The notes under the pieces are model-generated. The model worked only from the letters and a program-made list of their open reading frames with translations. It was not told where the DNA came from and did no database searches. A DNA stretch of 12,361 nucleotides, taken from the NCBI GenBank assembly GCA_031287395.1, contig JAITTA010000074.1:1-12361 (forward strand), read 5' to 3'. Numbering within the stretch: the stretch's first letter is position 1; each line of letters opens with the position of its first letter. This document shows positions 1-6,925 of the stretch, piece by piece. The position numbers and the translations under genes are program-made. Origin of the DNA: Dysgonamonadaceae bacterium (GTDB lineage: Bacteria > Bacteroidota > Bacteroidia > Bacteroidales > Azobacteroidaceae).

Positions 1-2
1 CA

Positions 3-1301
3 GTAGCTGAAGCCTATATTAGTGCGAAAATGTATGATCTGGCCGAAGAAGCATTGGAGCGTGCCAGAAAAGTGAAAAAGGATTTTTCCGGTATTTACAC
101 TGCAGAAGGAGATCTGTTGATGTCGAAAGGGAGTGTGGGAGAAGCCAGCGCCAAATATGAAATGGCTATCCGGTTTAATCCGGGTGATAAGACGGCTTAT
201 TTGAAATATGCCCGTATATATAAAAATATCAATCCGTCTCTGGCTCTGGAAAATCTGGAAAAATTGATTGCAATAGATCCTGAATATGTGCCTGCTTATG
301 CTGAATTGGGAGACCTTTATTACAGAGGAATTGATGCTAAACCAAATTATAACAAGGCCATTGAGGCTTATGAAAAAATCATGAACATTCCGGGTGTTCC
401 TCTGGCTCAGGAAACCAGATACGGACAATTATTGTTCTTTACGGATCGTAATGCCGATGCTGTTGCACAAATCAGTAAAGTGTTGGCGAAGGATCCGACC
501 AATTATGTTATGAAACGTGTCCAGGCTTACAATAATTTTAAATTGGAAGATTATGATAAAGGCTTGGAGCAAATGACTGCTTTCATGAAGGAAACCAAGC
601 CTGAAGATCTGATTGCTCAGGATTATATCTATTTTGGTCGTTATCTGATGAAAGCAAAACAACCGGAACTTGCAGTCGAGAATTTGAAAAAAGGGTATGA
701 AATGGATACTGTAAGATTTGAATTGTTGAAAGAGATTGCAGATGCTTATCAGTCTATGGGTAATTATGCGGAATCAGTCGGTTACTCTGAAAAATTTCTT
801 GATTCAAGTCCTGATCCTGCAGCCCTTGATTATTTTAACCTGGGTCGTACCTGTTATAGTGCTGTCAGACAAATGATTATAGCCATTGATTCTACGGCTT
901 CTTCCGAAAAATTACTAAATGATAGTATACAAAGAGATAAATATCTCGAGATAGGAGAGAAAGCTTTTTCAACAGTTGCCGAGCGGTTGCCGGAAAGTTA
1001 TATGGGGTATTTCTGGATGGGGAATATTGCTACTTTGAGAGATATTATTCACCATCAGGGTACCGCCGGATTAGCCAAGGAATATTATGAAAAAGCGCTT
1101 CCGATTTTGTCGGAATCTAATCAGGATGGAAAAAGAAATCGTGAAATTATAGAGATTTATGCCTATATGGCTACTTATTATTTTGTGAAGGAAGATTCCA
1201 AAACCTCTCAGGAATATTGGCAAAAAATTTTGGAAATTGATCCTGAAAATGCGAGAGCAAAACAGGTTATGGACGAATTCAAGAAGGCTGAGAAAAAATA
1301 A
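3..1301 (+). CDS. TPR-repeat protein, 5' end cut by window edge
   Basis: The reading frame is open to the left edge (VAEAYISAK precedes the first ATG at 30), so the true start lies outside the window and 432 residues are visible. Almost the whole visible part is helical tetratricopeptide repeats, about ten units. Clear ones contain AEASAKYEMAIRFNPGD-like, ALENLEKLIAIDPEY, AIEAYEKIMNIPG, LAVENLKKGYEMD and SQEYWQKILEIDPEN segments, each with the usual small and aromatic residues and the closing D/N-P. The end is lysine-rich (KKAEKK). TPR arrays are protein-protein interaction scaffolds. Bacteroidota encode many secreted or periplasmic ones, and a signal peptide could lie in the missing part. 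No catalytic domain is visible, so the partner and role are unknown. The gene ends 22 bases before a large palindrome and 111 bases before rpe. Confidence is high for the TPR call and low for any specific role. Confidence 0.88.
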   Translation, partial: VAEAYISAKMYDLAEEALERARKVKKDFSGIYTAEGDLLMSKGSVGEASAKYEMAIRFNPGDKTAYLKYARIYKNINPSLALENLEKLIAIDPEYVPAYAELGDLYYRGIDAKPNYNKAIEAYEKIMNIPGVPLAQETRYGQLLFFTDRNADAVAQISKVLAKDPTNYVMKRVQAYNNFKLEDYDKGLEQMTAFMKETKPEDLIAQDYIYFGRYLMKAKQPELAVENLKKGYEMDTVRFELLKEIADAYQSMGNYAESVGYSEKFLDSSPDPAALDYFNLGRTCYSAVRQMIIAIDSTASSEKLLNDSIQRDKYLEIGEKAFSTVAERLPESYMGYFWMGNIATLRDIIHHQGTAGLAKEYYEKALPILSESNQDGKRNREIIEIYAYMATYYFVKEDSKTSQEYWQKILEIDPENARAKQVMDEFKKAEKK

Positions 1302-1322
1302 GACTCTAAAACAAATAATATT

Positions 1323-1384
1323 TTGGTGCACGGTACACGGTGCAGGGTGTACGAAATCACCGTTTGCCGTGTACCGTGCACCAA
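1323..1384. repeat. 62-bp near-perfect palindrome between the TPR gene and rpe
   Basis: Left arm TTGGTGCACGGTACACGG (1323-1340) is the exact reverse complement of right arm CCGTGTACCGTGCACCAA (1367-1384). Symmetry about the same axis continues inward: two G.U-type pairs, one A-T pair, then GGTG (1346-1349) against CACC (1358-1361), leaving the small loop TACGAAAT. The left half also contains a degenerate 14-bp tandem, GGTGCACGGTACAC followed by GGTGCAGGGTGTAC. As RNA it would form a long stable hairpin. There is no U-tract on either side, so it is not a classical intrinsic terminator. It is much more GC-rich than the surrounding DNA, which suggests a dispersed REP/MITE-like intergenic element, an mRNA-stabilising hairpin or a protein-binding palindrome. 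No obvious target-site duplication flanks it. Confidence 0.85.
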
Positions 1385-1412
1385 GTGTTTATGATATAAA
1401 ACGAAAAAGAAC

Positions 1413-2069
1413 ATGGCTTGCATTGTCGCTCCATCGCTTTTAGCAGCCGACTTCCTGAATCTGGAACGGGAAATTGAGATGATTAATCGAAGCGAAGCCG
1501 ATTGGTTGCATCTTGATATTATGGACGGTGTGTTTGTTCCCAATATTTCTTTCGGGTTTCCGGTCATCGAACAGGTTGCTAAAATATGTACCAAGCCTAT
1601 GGATGCCCATTTCATGATTGTGGAACCTCAGAAATATATTCCTGAAGTAAAATCATGCGGTGTTTTTCAGATGAATGTACATTATGAAGCTTGTACTCAT
1701 TTGCATCGTACGGTTTGGGCGATCCGTGAAGCTGGAATGAAGGCGGCGGTGACGCTTAATCCGCATACTCCGGTGGAGTTACTTGAAGATATTATCAGGG
1801 ATGTCAATATGGTGCTTTTAATGTCGGTCAATCCTGGGTTTGGCGGACAGAAATTCATTGAAAATTCCCTGAATAAGGTCCGGAGATTGAAGGATATGAT
1901 TGTTTGCAAAAATCTGGATACCCTGATTGAAGTGGACGGGGGAGTGAATCTCGAAACGGGTAAACGATTGGTCGATGCCGGAGCTGACGTACTGGTTGCC
2001 GGAAATGCCGTATTCAGGGCGGAGAATCCGGAACAGGTGATACGCGATATGAAAAAATTAAAAAATTAA
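1413..2069 (+). CDS. rpe: Ribulose-phosphate 3-epimerase
   Basis: This cytosolic TIM-barrel enzyme interconverts D-ribulose 5-phosphate and D-xylulose 5-phosphate in the pentose phosphate pathway. The 218-residue length is normal for the family. Visible signatures in order are APSLLAADF at 6-14 with the substrate-contacting Ser8, and HLDIMDGVFVPNISFG at 33-48 with metal ligands His33 and Asp35. They are followed by DAHFMI with His66, MSVNPGFGGQKF at 137-148 (phosphate-loop region) and EVDGGVN with catalytic Asp175, then the late barrel segment AGADVLVAGNAVF at 189-201. All four expected metal and acid-base positions are present. The start follows an A-rich leader (acgaaaaagaac) without a clear Shine-Dalgarno site, as is usual in Bacteroidota. 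The stop codon lies inside a short A-rich tandem repeat. The gene sits downstream of a long palindrome and 50 bases before comEC. I see no TAnnTTTG box directly upstream, so its promoter is unclear. Confidence 0.96.
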   Translation: MACIVAPSLLAADFLNLEREIEMINRSEADWLHLDIMDGVFVPNISFGFPVIEQVAKICTKPMDAHFMIVEPQKYIPEVKSCGVFQMNVHYEACTHLHRTVWAIREAGMKAAVTLNPHTPVELLEDIIRDVNMVLLMSVNPGFGGQKFIENSLNKVRRLKDMIVCKNLDTLIEVDGGVNLETGKRLVDAGADVLVAGNAVFRAENPEQVIRDMKKLKN

Positions 2070-2075
2070 AAAATC
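2052..2075 (+). repeat. Three tandem copies of an 8-bp A-rich unit at the rpe stop codon
   Basis: The unit AAAAAATT occurs at 2052-2059 and 2060-2067, with a third copy AAAAAATC at 2068-2075. It encodes the last residues of Rpe (KKLKN) and contains the stop codon TAA at 2067-2069. It is probably low-complexity DNA prone to slippage. A change in copy number would alter only the C-terminal tail and the leader before comEC. Confidence 0.7.
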
Positions 2076-2119
2076 TAAATTACCATTTAACCCGATTAAC
2101 ATTTTAATTTACCAAAACC

Positions 2120-3697
2120 ATGGAAAAAATTATCGGGCGATCCGCTTTCTGGCGGATCCTTTTGCCATTGATTCCGGGTATTATCATCCAATTTTATTTC
2201 CGGGTTTCATTTGATGCAACTTACGGTCCGGCCATCTTGTTATTGTTGTTTACAGGATGCTGTGTCTCATTATTGTTCAGGCAATATGTCTTAAAATATG
2301 CTTTCGGACTGATTTTGTTTTGTTTTTCATTTTTGTCCGGTATTGTTTTGACTTCCTGTCAATTGGAGAAAAGTAAATGGGAGATTGTCGCGAAAAGACA
2401 CAATTACAGTCTTTTATTACTTGAAGATCCTGTAATCAAGCCTAAAAGCCGGATGTGCAAAGCCCGGATTACCGGATGTGACGATACGGTATTTACCCGT
2501 GTTGCAGGAAAGAATGTTATTCTATATCTTCCGTTGAATACTGAAACGGAATCGCTTAGGGCAGGACATGGAATCATTGTGAATACTGTTTTTAAGCGAC
2601 CGGAACAGCATGGTAATTCCACATTCAACTATGCGGATTATCTTGAAAAAAAAGGAGTTGCAGCAACCGGTTATGTCAAGGAAAACAATTGGATACGGCA
2701 ACCGGTTTCTTTCGGACTGATAGATAAAATAAAGTTTAAGGGAATTGAAATCCGGAATCGTATCGTCGGTATATCGGGTGAAATTTTTCCGGATGAGAAG
2801 AGTGCCTCCGTTGCAAACGCTTTATTCGTCGGCTACACCAAAGAACTGTCTCCCGAATTGAGAAGTGTTTTTGCAGCGACAGGAACTGCTCATATTCTGG
2901 CTGTAAGCGGATTACATTTAGCGATATTATTTGGGCTACTTTGTTTTTTATTCTCTCCTTTGAATAGGTACTTATTTCTGGTTCCGGTGACCCGTATTTT
3001 CATTTTACTTGTATTGTGGTTCTTTGCATTTATAACCGGATTGTCGCCTTCTATCGTTCGGGCTTGTGTCATGACCGGTTTCTTTGGTATGGGAGTCGTT
3101 CTCGGCAGAAAATCATTTACGATGAATTCCTTGGCGGCATCGGCTCTATTCATGTTGATTTATAACCCGTTGTATTTGTTTGATGTCGGATTTCAATTGA
3201 GTTATGGAGCTGTAATTGCCATAGTATTGATTAATCCGTATCTGGTGCGTTTGAGAGAATTCAAGAGTAAAATACTCCATTATTTCTGGAAATTGTCGTG
3301 CGTATCGGTTGCAGCTCAGGTTGGGACAGCTCCGGTTTCTTTGTTTTATTTCGGACAATTTTCCGTTATTTTTCTTTTGACCAATATATATGCTATTCCT
3401 TTGTCCGGCTTATTATTGATATTATTGCCGTTGAGTATTTTATTACGTGTGATATATGATTTTCCCGGATATGTTTTTATTCCTGTTAAGGTATTGCTTG
3501 AATCATTTATTTCGGGAATAGAAATGTTGAATGGTATTCCTTATTCGGCTATAACAGGTTTGAATTCAGATATTTGGCAGGTTATTTCATTTTATTTGGG
3601 ATTGTATTTACTCTTTTCGTCGATAAAAAAAAGGCAACCTCAATACCTGTATGCACTTGTTTTTCTTGTCGCATTACAAGTATTTTTGTATCTTTGA
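2120..3697 (+). CDS. comEC: ComEC/Rec2-family DNA-uptake membrane protein, short form
   Basis: ComEC proteins form the inner-membrane channel that brings single-stranded DNA into the cytoplasm during natural transformation. The N-terminus has hydrophobic segments at about 10-30, 36-54 and 60-80. A soluble stretch at about 85-195 then fits the DUF4131/OB-like region, and a multi-helix Competence domain runs from about 225 to the end. Family motifs are clear: HILAVSGLHLAIL at 258-270, TGLSPSIVRACVM at 306-318 and FDVGFQLSYGAVIAI at 354-368. The protein is 525 residues and ends in a hydrophobic segment right after the channel domain. There is no C-terminal metallo-beta-lactamase-like nuclease domain, which the roughly 750-residue Bacillus form carries. 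No continuation of such a domain is visible after the stop, so this looks like a natural short form rather than a recent frameshift. The neighbours are rpe 50 bases upstream and the DHH gene 40 bases downstream, whose promoter overlaps the 3' end of this gene. Confidence 0.9.
   Translation: MEKIIGRSAFWRILLPLIPGIIIQFYFRVSFDATYGPAILLLLFTGCCVSLLFRQYVLKYAFGLILFCFSFLSGIVLTSCQLEKSKWEIVAKRHNYSLLLLEDPVIKPKSRMCKARITGCDDTVFTRVAGKNVILYLPLNTETESLRAGHGIIVNTVFKRPEQHGNSTFNYADYLEKKGVAATGYVKENNWIRQPVSFGLIDKIKFKGIEIRNRIVGISGEIFPDEKSASVANALFVGYTKELSPELRSVFAATGTAHILAVSGLHLAILFGLLCFLFSPLNRYLFLVPVTRIFILLVLWFFAFITGLSPSIVRACVMTGFFGMGVVLGRKSFTMNSLAASALFMLIYNPLYLFDVGFQLSYGAVIAIVLINPYLVRLREFKSKILHYFWKLSCVSVAAQVGTAPVSLFYFGQFSVIFLLTNIYAIPLSGLLLILLPLSILLRVIYDFPGYVFIPVKVLLESFISGIEMLNGIPYSAITGLNSDIWQVISFYLGLYLLFSSIKKRQPQYLYALVFLVALQVFLYL
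3666..3696 (+). promoter_or_regulatory. Bacteroidota-type promoter for the DHH phosphoesterase gene
   Basis: A TTG at 3666-3668 lies 20 bases before TATCTTTG (3689-3696), a full match to the -7 consensus TAnnTTTG. Both lie within the last codons of comEC. Transcription would start near 3703, about 35 bases before the ATG at 3738. Confidence 0.6.
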
Positions 3698-3737
3698 CCC
3701 TGTTTCATATTTTAAATATTTATAAGTTATATGGCTT

Positions 3738-4769
3738 ATGATTACAAAAATCATTGCAGAGGCTGACATTCAGAACACAAAAAAATATATTGATAACGTC
3801 GATCGTATTGTCATCGTTTCACATCTTTCCCCGGATGGGGATGCTATCGGATCTTCTCTTGGATTGTACCATTTTTTGCTGGAGATGGACAAGTCTGTCA
3901 ATGTAATTGTACCCAATGAATTCCCGGATTTCCTGAAATGGTTGAAAGGAACGCATGATATTATCAATGATGAGAAGAGCCATGAAATTGCCGTCGAAAC
4001 AATAGACGCCGCCGAATTGATATTTTGTATGGATTTCAATATCCTGAAAAGAATAGGAGACCTGGGGCCCTTGGTCGAACAGTCGAAAGCAAAGAAAGTG
4101 ATGATAGATCATCATCTCGATCCCGGTGATTTTTGTAATGTTACCATGTCATATCCTGAAATTTCATCTACATCTGAGATTGTTTTTCGCTTGATTTGCC
4201 GGATGGGTTTTTTTGAAGATATCAACAAGGAGTGTGCGGAATGCATATATACCGGAATGATGACGGATACAGGCGCTTTTACATATAATTCCAATAGTGA
4301 TCAGATATATTATATAATCAGTGAATTATTGAAGAAGGGAATCGATAAGGATGCGATTTATTCCAGGGTATACAATACCTATACTGTTAACCGGGTCCGG
4401 CTGATGGGTTTCCTGACTTATAAAAAGATGAAGGTTTACGAAGATTGTAAAACCGCTCTCCTGACATTATCAAGAGATGAACAGTATCGTTTTAATGTAA
4501 AAAAAGGTGATACGGAAGGATTTGTCAATATACCGTTAAGCATTGAAAATATCGTTTTTTCTGTCTTTATCCGGGAAGATAAAGATTTAATTAAGATTTC
4601 TTTCCGTTCAAAAGGAAATTTTCCATGCAACGAATTTGCTTCGGCTCATTTCGGAGGAGGAGGACATAAAAATGCCTCCGGAGGAGAATTTTATGGTAAT
4701 CTGGAAGATGCGATCGCTCTTTTTGAATCGGTTTTGCCAGAATATAAGGAATTATTAATAAAAAATTAG
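3738..4769 (+). CDS. nrnA: DHH/DHHA1 phosphoesterase, bifunctional oligoribonuclease / pAp phosphatase (NrnA type)
   Basis: This is a cytosolic manganese-dependent DHH-superfamily enzyme. NrnA relatives degrade 2-5 nt nanoRNAs and dephosphorylate 3'-phosphoadenosine 5'-phosphate, and some relatives also cleave linear cyclic-dinucleotide products. The 343-residue length matches the family. Motif I is SHLSPDGDAIGSS at 28-40 (His29, Asp33, Asp35). Motif II has Asp99 in CMDF, motif III is IDHHLDP at 123-129 (the DHH signature), and motif IV is MMTDTGAF at 174-181 (Asp177). The DHHA1 substrate-binding loop is FGGGGHKNASGG at 305-316. All expected metal ligands are present. The ATG at 3738 is chosen because a nearby upstream ATG at 3731 is out of frame. 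The exact substrate (nanoRNA, pAp or pGpG) cannot be told from sequence. Confidence 0.92.
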   Translation: MITKIIAEADIQNTKKYIDNVDRIVIVSHLSPDGDAIGSSLGLYHFLLEMDKSVNVIVPNEFPDFLKWLKGTHDIINDEKSHEIAVETIDAAELIFCMDFNILKRIGDLGPLVEQSKAKKVMIDHHLDPGDFCNVTMSYPEISSTSEIVFRLICRMGFFEDINKECAECIYTGMMTDTGAFTYNSNSDQIYYIISELLKKGIDKDAIYSRVYNTYTVNRVRLMGFLTYKKMKVYEDCKTALLTLSRDEQYRFNVKKGDTEGFVNIPLSIENIVFSVFIREDKDLIKISFRSKGNFPCNEFASAHFGGGGHKNASGGEFYGNLEDAIALFESVLPEYKELLIKN

Positions 4770-4791
4770 GAAGTTCTTGTCGGAAAAAACA

Positions 4792-4820
4792 TTTGTTTAC
4801 AAAGAGTTTGATTAACTTTG
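4792..4820 (+). promoter_or_regulatory. Candidate promoter for the lipoprotein-glmM unit
   Basis: TAACTTTG (4813-4820) matches the TAnnTTTG -7 consensus and has TTTG at 4792-4795. The 17-base spacing is slightly shorter than the usual 19-21. A start near 4827 would give a leader of about 120 bases before the lipoprotein ATG at 4949. Confidence 0.5.
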
Positions 4821-4853
4821 TGCCGTGAATTTTGAATATTTATAATAATACGT

Positions 4854-4904
4854 ATGAAATGTTCATGTTTTACAAACACCATGCGAAAGGAGTATCATTT
4901 GTAA
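4854..4904 (+). other. Possible 16-codon leader ORF upstream of the lipoprotein gene
   Basis: Within the predicted leader an ATG opens a short frame reading MKCSCFTNTMRKEYHL followed by TAA. A 7-bp inverted repeat, TTTACAA (4869-4875) and TTGTAAA (4913-4919), brackets most of it and could form a hairpin. No ribosome-binding site or homolog is recognisable. It may be chance or a small regulatory leader. Confidence 0.2.
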
Positions 4905-4948
4905 CATGGATGTTGTAAATGAGGTATTTAAAAATAAATTATGCATAC

Positions 4949-5500
4949 ATGAAAAAAGGAATATTGTTTATACTTTCTCTTATTGCGGTGATAATCTTTA
5001 TTTCCTCCTGTAATGATCAGAAAACAGCTCAGGAATTGATCCAGGAAGAAAAAAAAGCCATAGAAAGGTTTATCGCCAGGAATGGTATCCGGACGTTATC
5101 CTCCTATCCGAAGGATGGGGTTTTTGCAGAAAATGAATATTACAGGAATCCGGACGGATTGTATATTCATGTAGTTGATTCCGGAAATGGACGGCGGGTT
5201 GTTGTCTCTGACGAAATACAGGTACGATTCGACGAGATGCAATACTTTAAGTCGGATACCTCTTCCGTAAGTTCTGACCTTATCAGTATAGATCCGTTTG
5301 CTTTCCTGTATGGGAATCCTTACAGCTATGATAATTATGGCGGTTATTACACCTGTATCGGTTGGGTAATACCGCTTTCTTATGTGGGAGAAGGAGCGAT
5401 TGTCAATTTGATCATTCCATCCAACCTAGGAGCTTCCGGTGATCAGAATGCTTACCGTCCTGTTTTTTATAAAGGATTGAGATACACCAGTTTCTTTTAA
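4949..5500 (+). CDS. FKBP-like lipoprotein (DUF4827-like) upstream of glmM
   Basis: The ATG at 4949 gives a clean lipoprotein signal of 183 total residues: MKKGIL, a hydrophobic core and a lipobox ending ISSC with the lipidated Cys21. An in-frame ATG at 4919 would add ten polar and aromatic residues ahead of this signal, so 4949 is preferred. After a charged helix (about 26-45) the remainder looks like a divergent FKBP-type peptidyl-prolyl isomerase fold. It has LYIHVVDSGNGRRVVVSDEIQVRF at 71-94 written here only as landmarks L71, G79, G81 and V87, then GWVIPLSYVGEGAIVNLIIPS at about 138-158 (landmarks W139, G147, G149, P157) and a final PVFYKGLRY strand. I believe this is the Bacteroidota family DUF4827, from memory of the neighbourhood. 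Isomerase activity is not assured because several aromatic pocket positions are not obvious. It lies 13 bases ahead of glmM, so the two are probably cotranscribed. The likely location is the outer membrane or periplasm. Confidence 0.72.
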   Translation: MKKGILFILSLIAVIIFISSCNDQKTAQELIQEEKKAIERFIARNGIRTLSSYPKDGVFAENEYYRNPDGLYIHVVDSGNGRRVVVSDEIQVRFDEMQYFKSDTSSVSSDLISIDPFAFLYGNPYSYDNYGGYYTCIGWVIPLSYVGEGAIVNLIIPSNLGASGDQNAYRPVFYKGLRYTSFF

Positions 5501-5513
5501 ATTTTGAATAGAT

Positions 5514-6881
5514 ATGACTCTTATTAAATCAATATCAGGAATCCGTGGAACTATCGGAGGCCTGGCCGGAGAAGGACTTTCTCCATTGGATATTGTGAAA
5601 TTTACGTCGGCTTATGCATCGTTGATTCGTAAAAAAAAATCGGGGTCCAATAAAATCGTTGTGGGTCGTGATGCCCGTATTTCAGGAGAAATGGTACGCA
5701 ATGTTGTTGTCGGAACTTTGATGGGCATGGGATTTGATGTGGTTGATATCGGTTTGGCTACTACGCCGACAACCGAAGTTGCCGTAACCATGGAAAAGGC
5801 TGCAGGAGGTATTATCTTGACTGCAAGCCATAATCCGAAGCAGTGGAACGCTTTGAAATTGTTGAATGAAAAAGGCGAATTCCTGAATGCCGCAGAAGGA
5901 AATGAAATTCTGAAAATTGCAGAAAAAGAAGATTTCAGATATACGGAAGTTGATTCTTTAGGCAGTTTAGTAAAAGATGATACTTATACAAGAAAACATA
6001 TTGAGCATGTGTTGAGCCTGAAACTGGTAGATGCTGATGCTATCCGTAAAGCCGGTTTTACCGTTGCCATCGATTGTGTCAATTCGGTTGGAGGAATTGC
6101 CATTCCGCAATTACTGGAAGCTTTGGGAGTCCGGAATATCATTGGAATAAACTGTGAACCTACCGGATATTTTGCTCACAATCCGGAACCTCTTCCAGAA
6201 CATTTGACGGAGATTTCTTCTCTAATGAAAGACGGTAAAGCCGATGTTGGTTTTGTTGTGGACCCGGACGTGGATCGTCTCGCCATTATATGTGAAAACG
6301 GGGATATGTTCGGTGAAGAATATACACTCGTTTCTGTTGCCGATTATGTATTACAGCATACACCCGGGAATACGGTTTCCAATTTGAGTTCTACCCGTGC
6401 GTTACGTGATGTGACGGAACGTCGTAATGGAAAATATGCTGCTTCTGCGGTAGGAGAGGTGAATGTAGTGGAAAAAATGAAAGCTACAAACGCCGTCATC
6501 GGAGGAGAAGGTAACGGTGGAATTATTTATCCTGCAAGCCATTACGGACGTGATGCTTTGGTTGGTATCGCTTTGTTTCTGACTCAATTGGCTAAATCCG
6601 GCAAGAAAGTCAGCCAATTGCGTGCCGGTTATCCGACTTATTATATGGCTAAACAAAAGATGGAATTAACTCCAGATACGAATGTCGATGCTCTCCTGGA
6701 ATCCATCAAGAAAAAATATGCCGGTTATCCGGTCAACGATATTGATGGCGTGAAAATTGATTTTCCCGATAAATGGGTACATTTCAGGAAATCCAACACG
6801 GAACCGATTGTCCGTATTTACACGGAAGCTCCCACATCGGAGGAAGCTGAAAAATTAGCGGAAGAAGTAAAAAAGATATAA
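5514..6881 (+). CDS. glmM: Phosphoglucosamine mutase
   Basis: This cytosolic alpha-D-phosphohexomutase converts glucosamine 6-phosphate to glucosamine 1-phosphate, the step before UDP-N-acetylglucosamine for peptidoglycan and lipid A. All four family loops are present in 455 residues. The phosphoserine loop is TASHNP at 103-108 with Ser105, the magnesium loop is DPDVDR at 250-255, the sugar-binding loop is GEGNGG at 331-336 and the phosphate-binding loop is RKSNTEPIVR at 425-434. The N-terminus SISGIRGTIGG at 6-16 is also typical. The GEGNGG form and gene length fit the GlmM branch used in Bacteroidota. A phosphomannomutase/phosphoglucomutase function cannot be fully excluded from sequence alone. 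The gene follows the FKBP-like lipoprotein after 13 bases and ends within a hairpin shared with the convergent serS. Confidence 0.93.
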   Translation: MTLIKSISGIRGTIGGLAGEGLSPLDIVKFTSAYASLIRKKKSGSNKIVVGRDARISGEMVRNVVVGTLMGMGFDVVDIGLATTPTTEVAVTMEKAAGGIILTASHNPKQWNALKLLNEKGEFLNAAEGNEILKIAEKEDFRYTEVDSLGSLVKDDTYTRKHIEHVLSLKLVDADAIRKAGFTVAIDCVNSVGGIAIPQLLEALGVRNIIGINCEPTGYFAHNPEPLPEHLTEISSLMKDGKADVGFVVDPDVDRLAIICENGDMFGEEYTLVSVADYVLQHTPGNTVSNLSSTRALRDVTERRNGKYAASAVGEVNVVEKMKATNAVIGGEGNGGIIYPASHYGRDALVGIALFLTQLAKSGKKVSQLRAGYPTYYMAKQKMELTPDTNVDALLESIKKKYAGYPVNDIDGVKIDFPDKWVHFRKSNTEPIVRIYTEAPTSEEAEKLAEEVKKI

Positions 6882-6904
6882 AACCGGTGTGTATACACGG
6901 GTTT
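6881..6904. terminator. Hairpin between convergent glmM and serS
   Basis: AAACC (6881-6885) pairs with GGTTT (6900-6904), then a G/G mismatch, then GTGT (6887-6890) pairs with ACAC (6895-6898) over a four-base loop. It begins at the last base of the glmM stop codon and lies 22 bases beyond the serS stop. There is no long T-run, so efficiency as an intrinsic terminator is uncertain. It could act in both directions. Confidence 0.5.
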
Positions 6905-6925
6905 ATTGATTGAATTACAAAGGTT

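Noticed and set aside
1237..1443. A 68-codon open frame runs through the palindrome on the + strand.
   Set aside because: It overlaps the TPR and rpe genes in another frame, and its sequence across the palindrome is low in protein-like character. It is best explained as chance.
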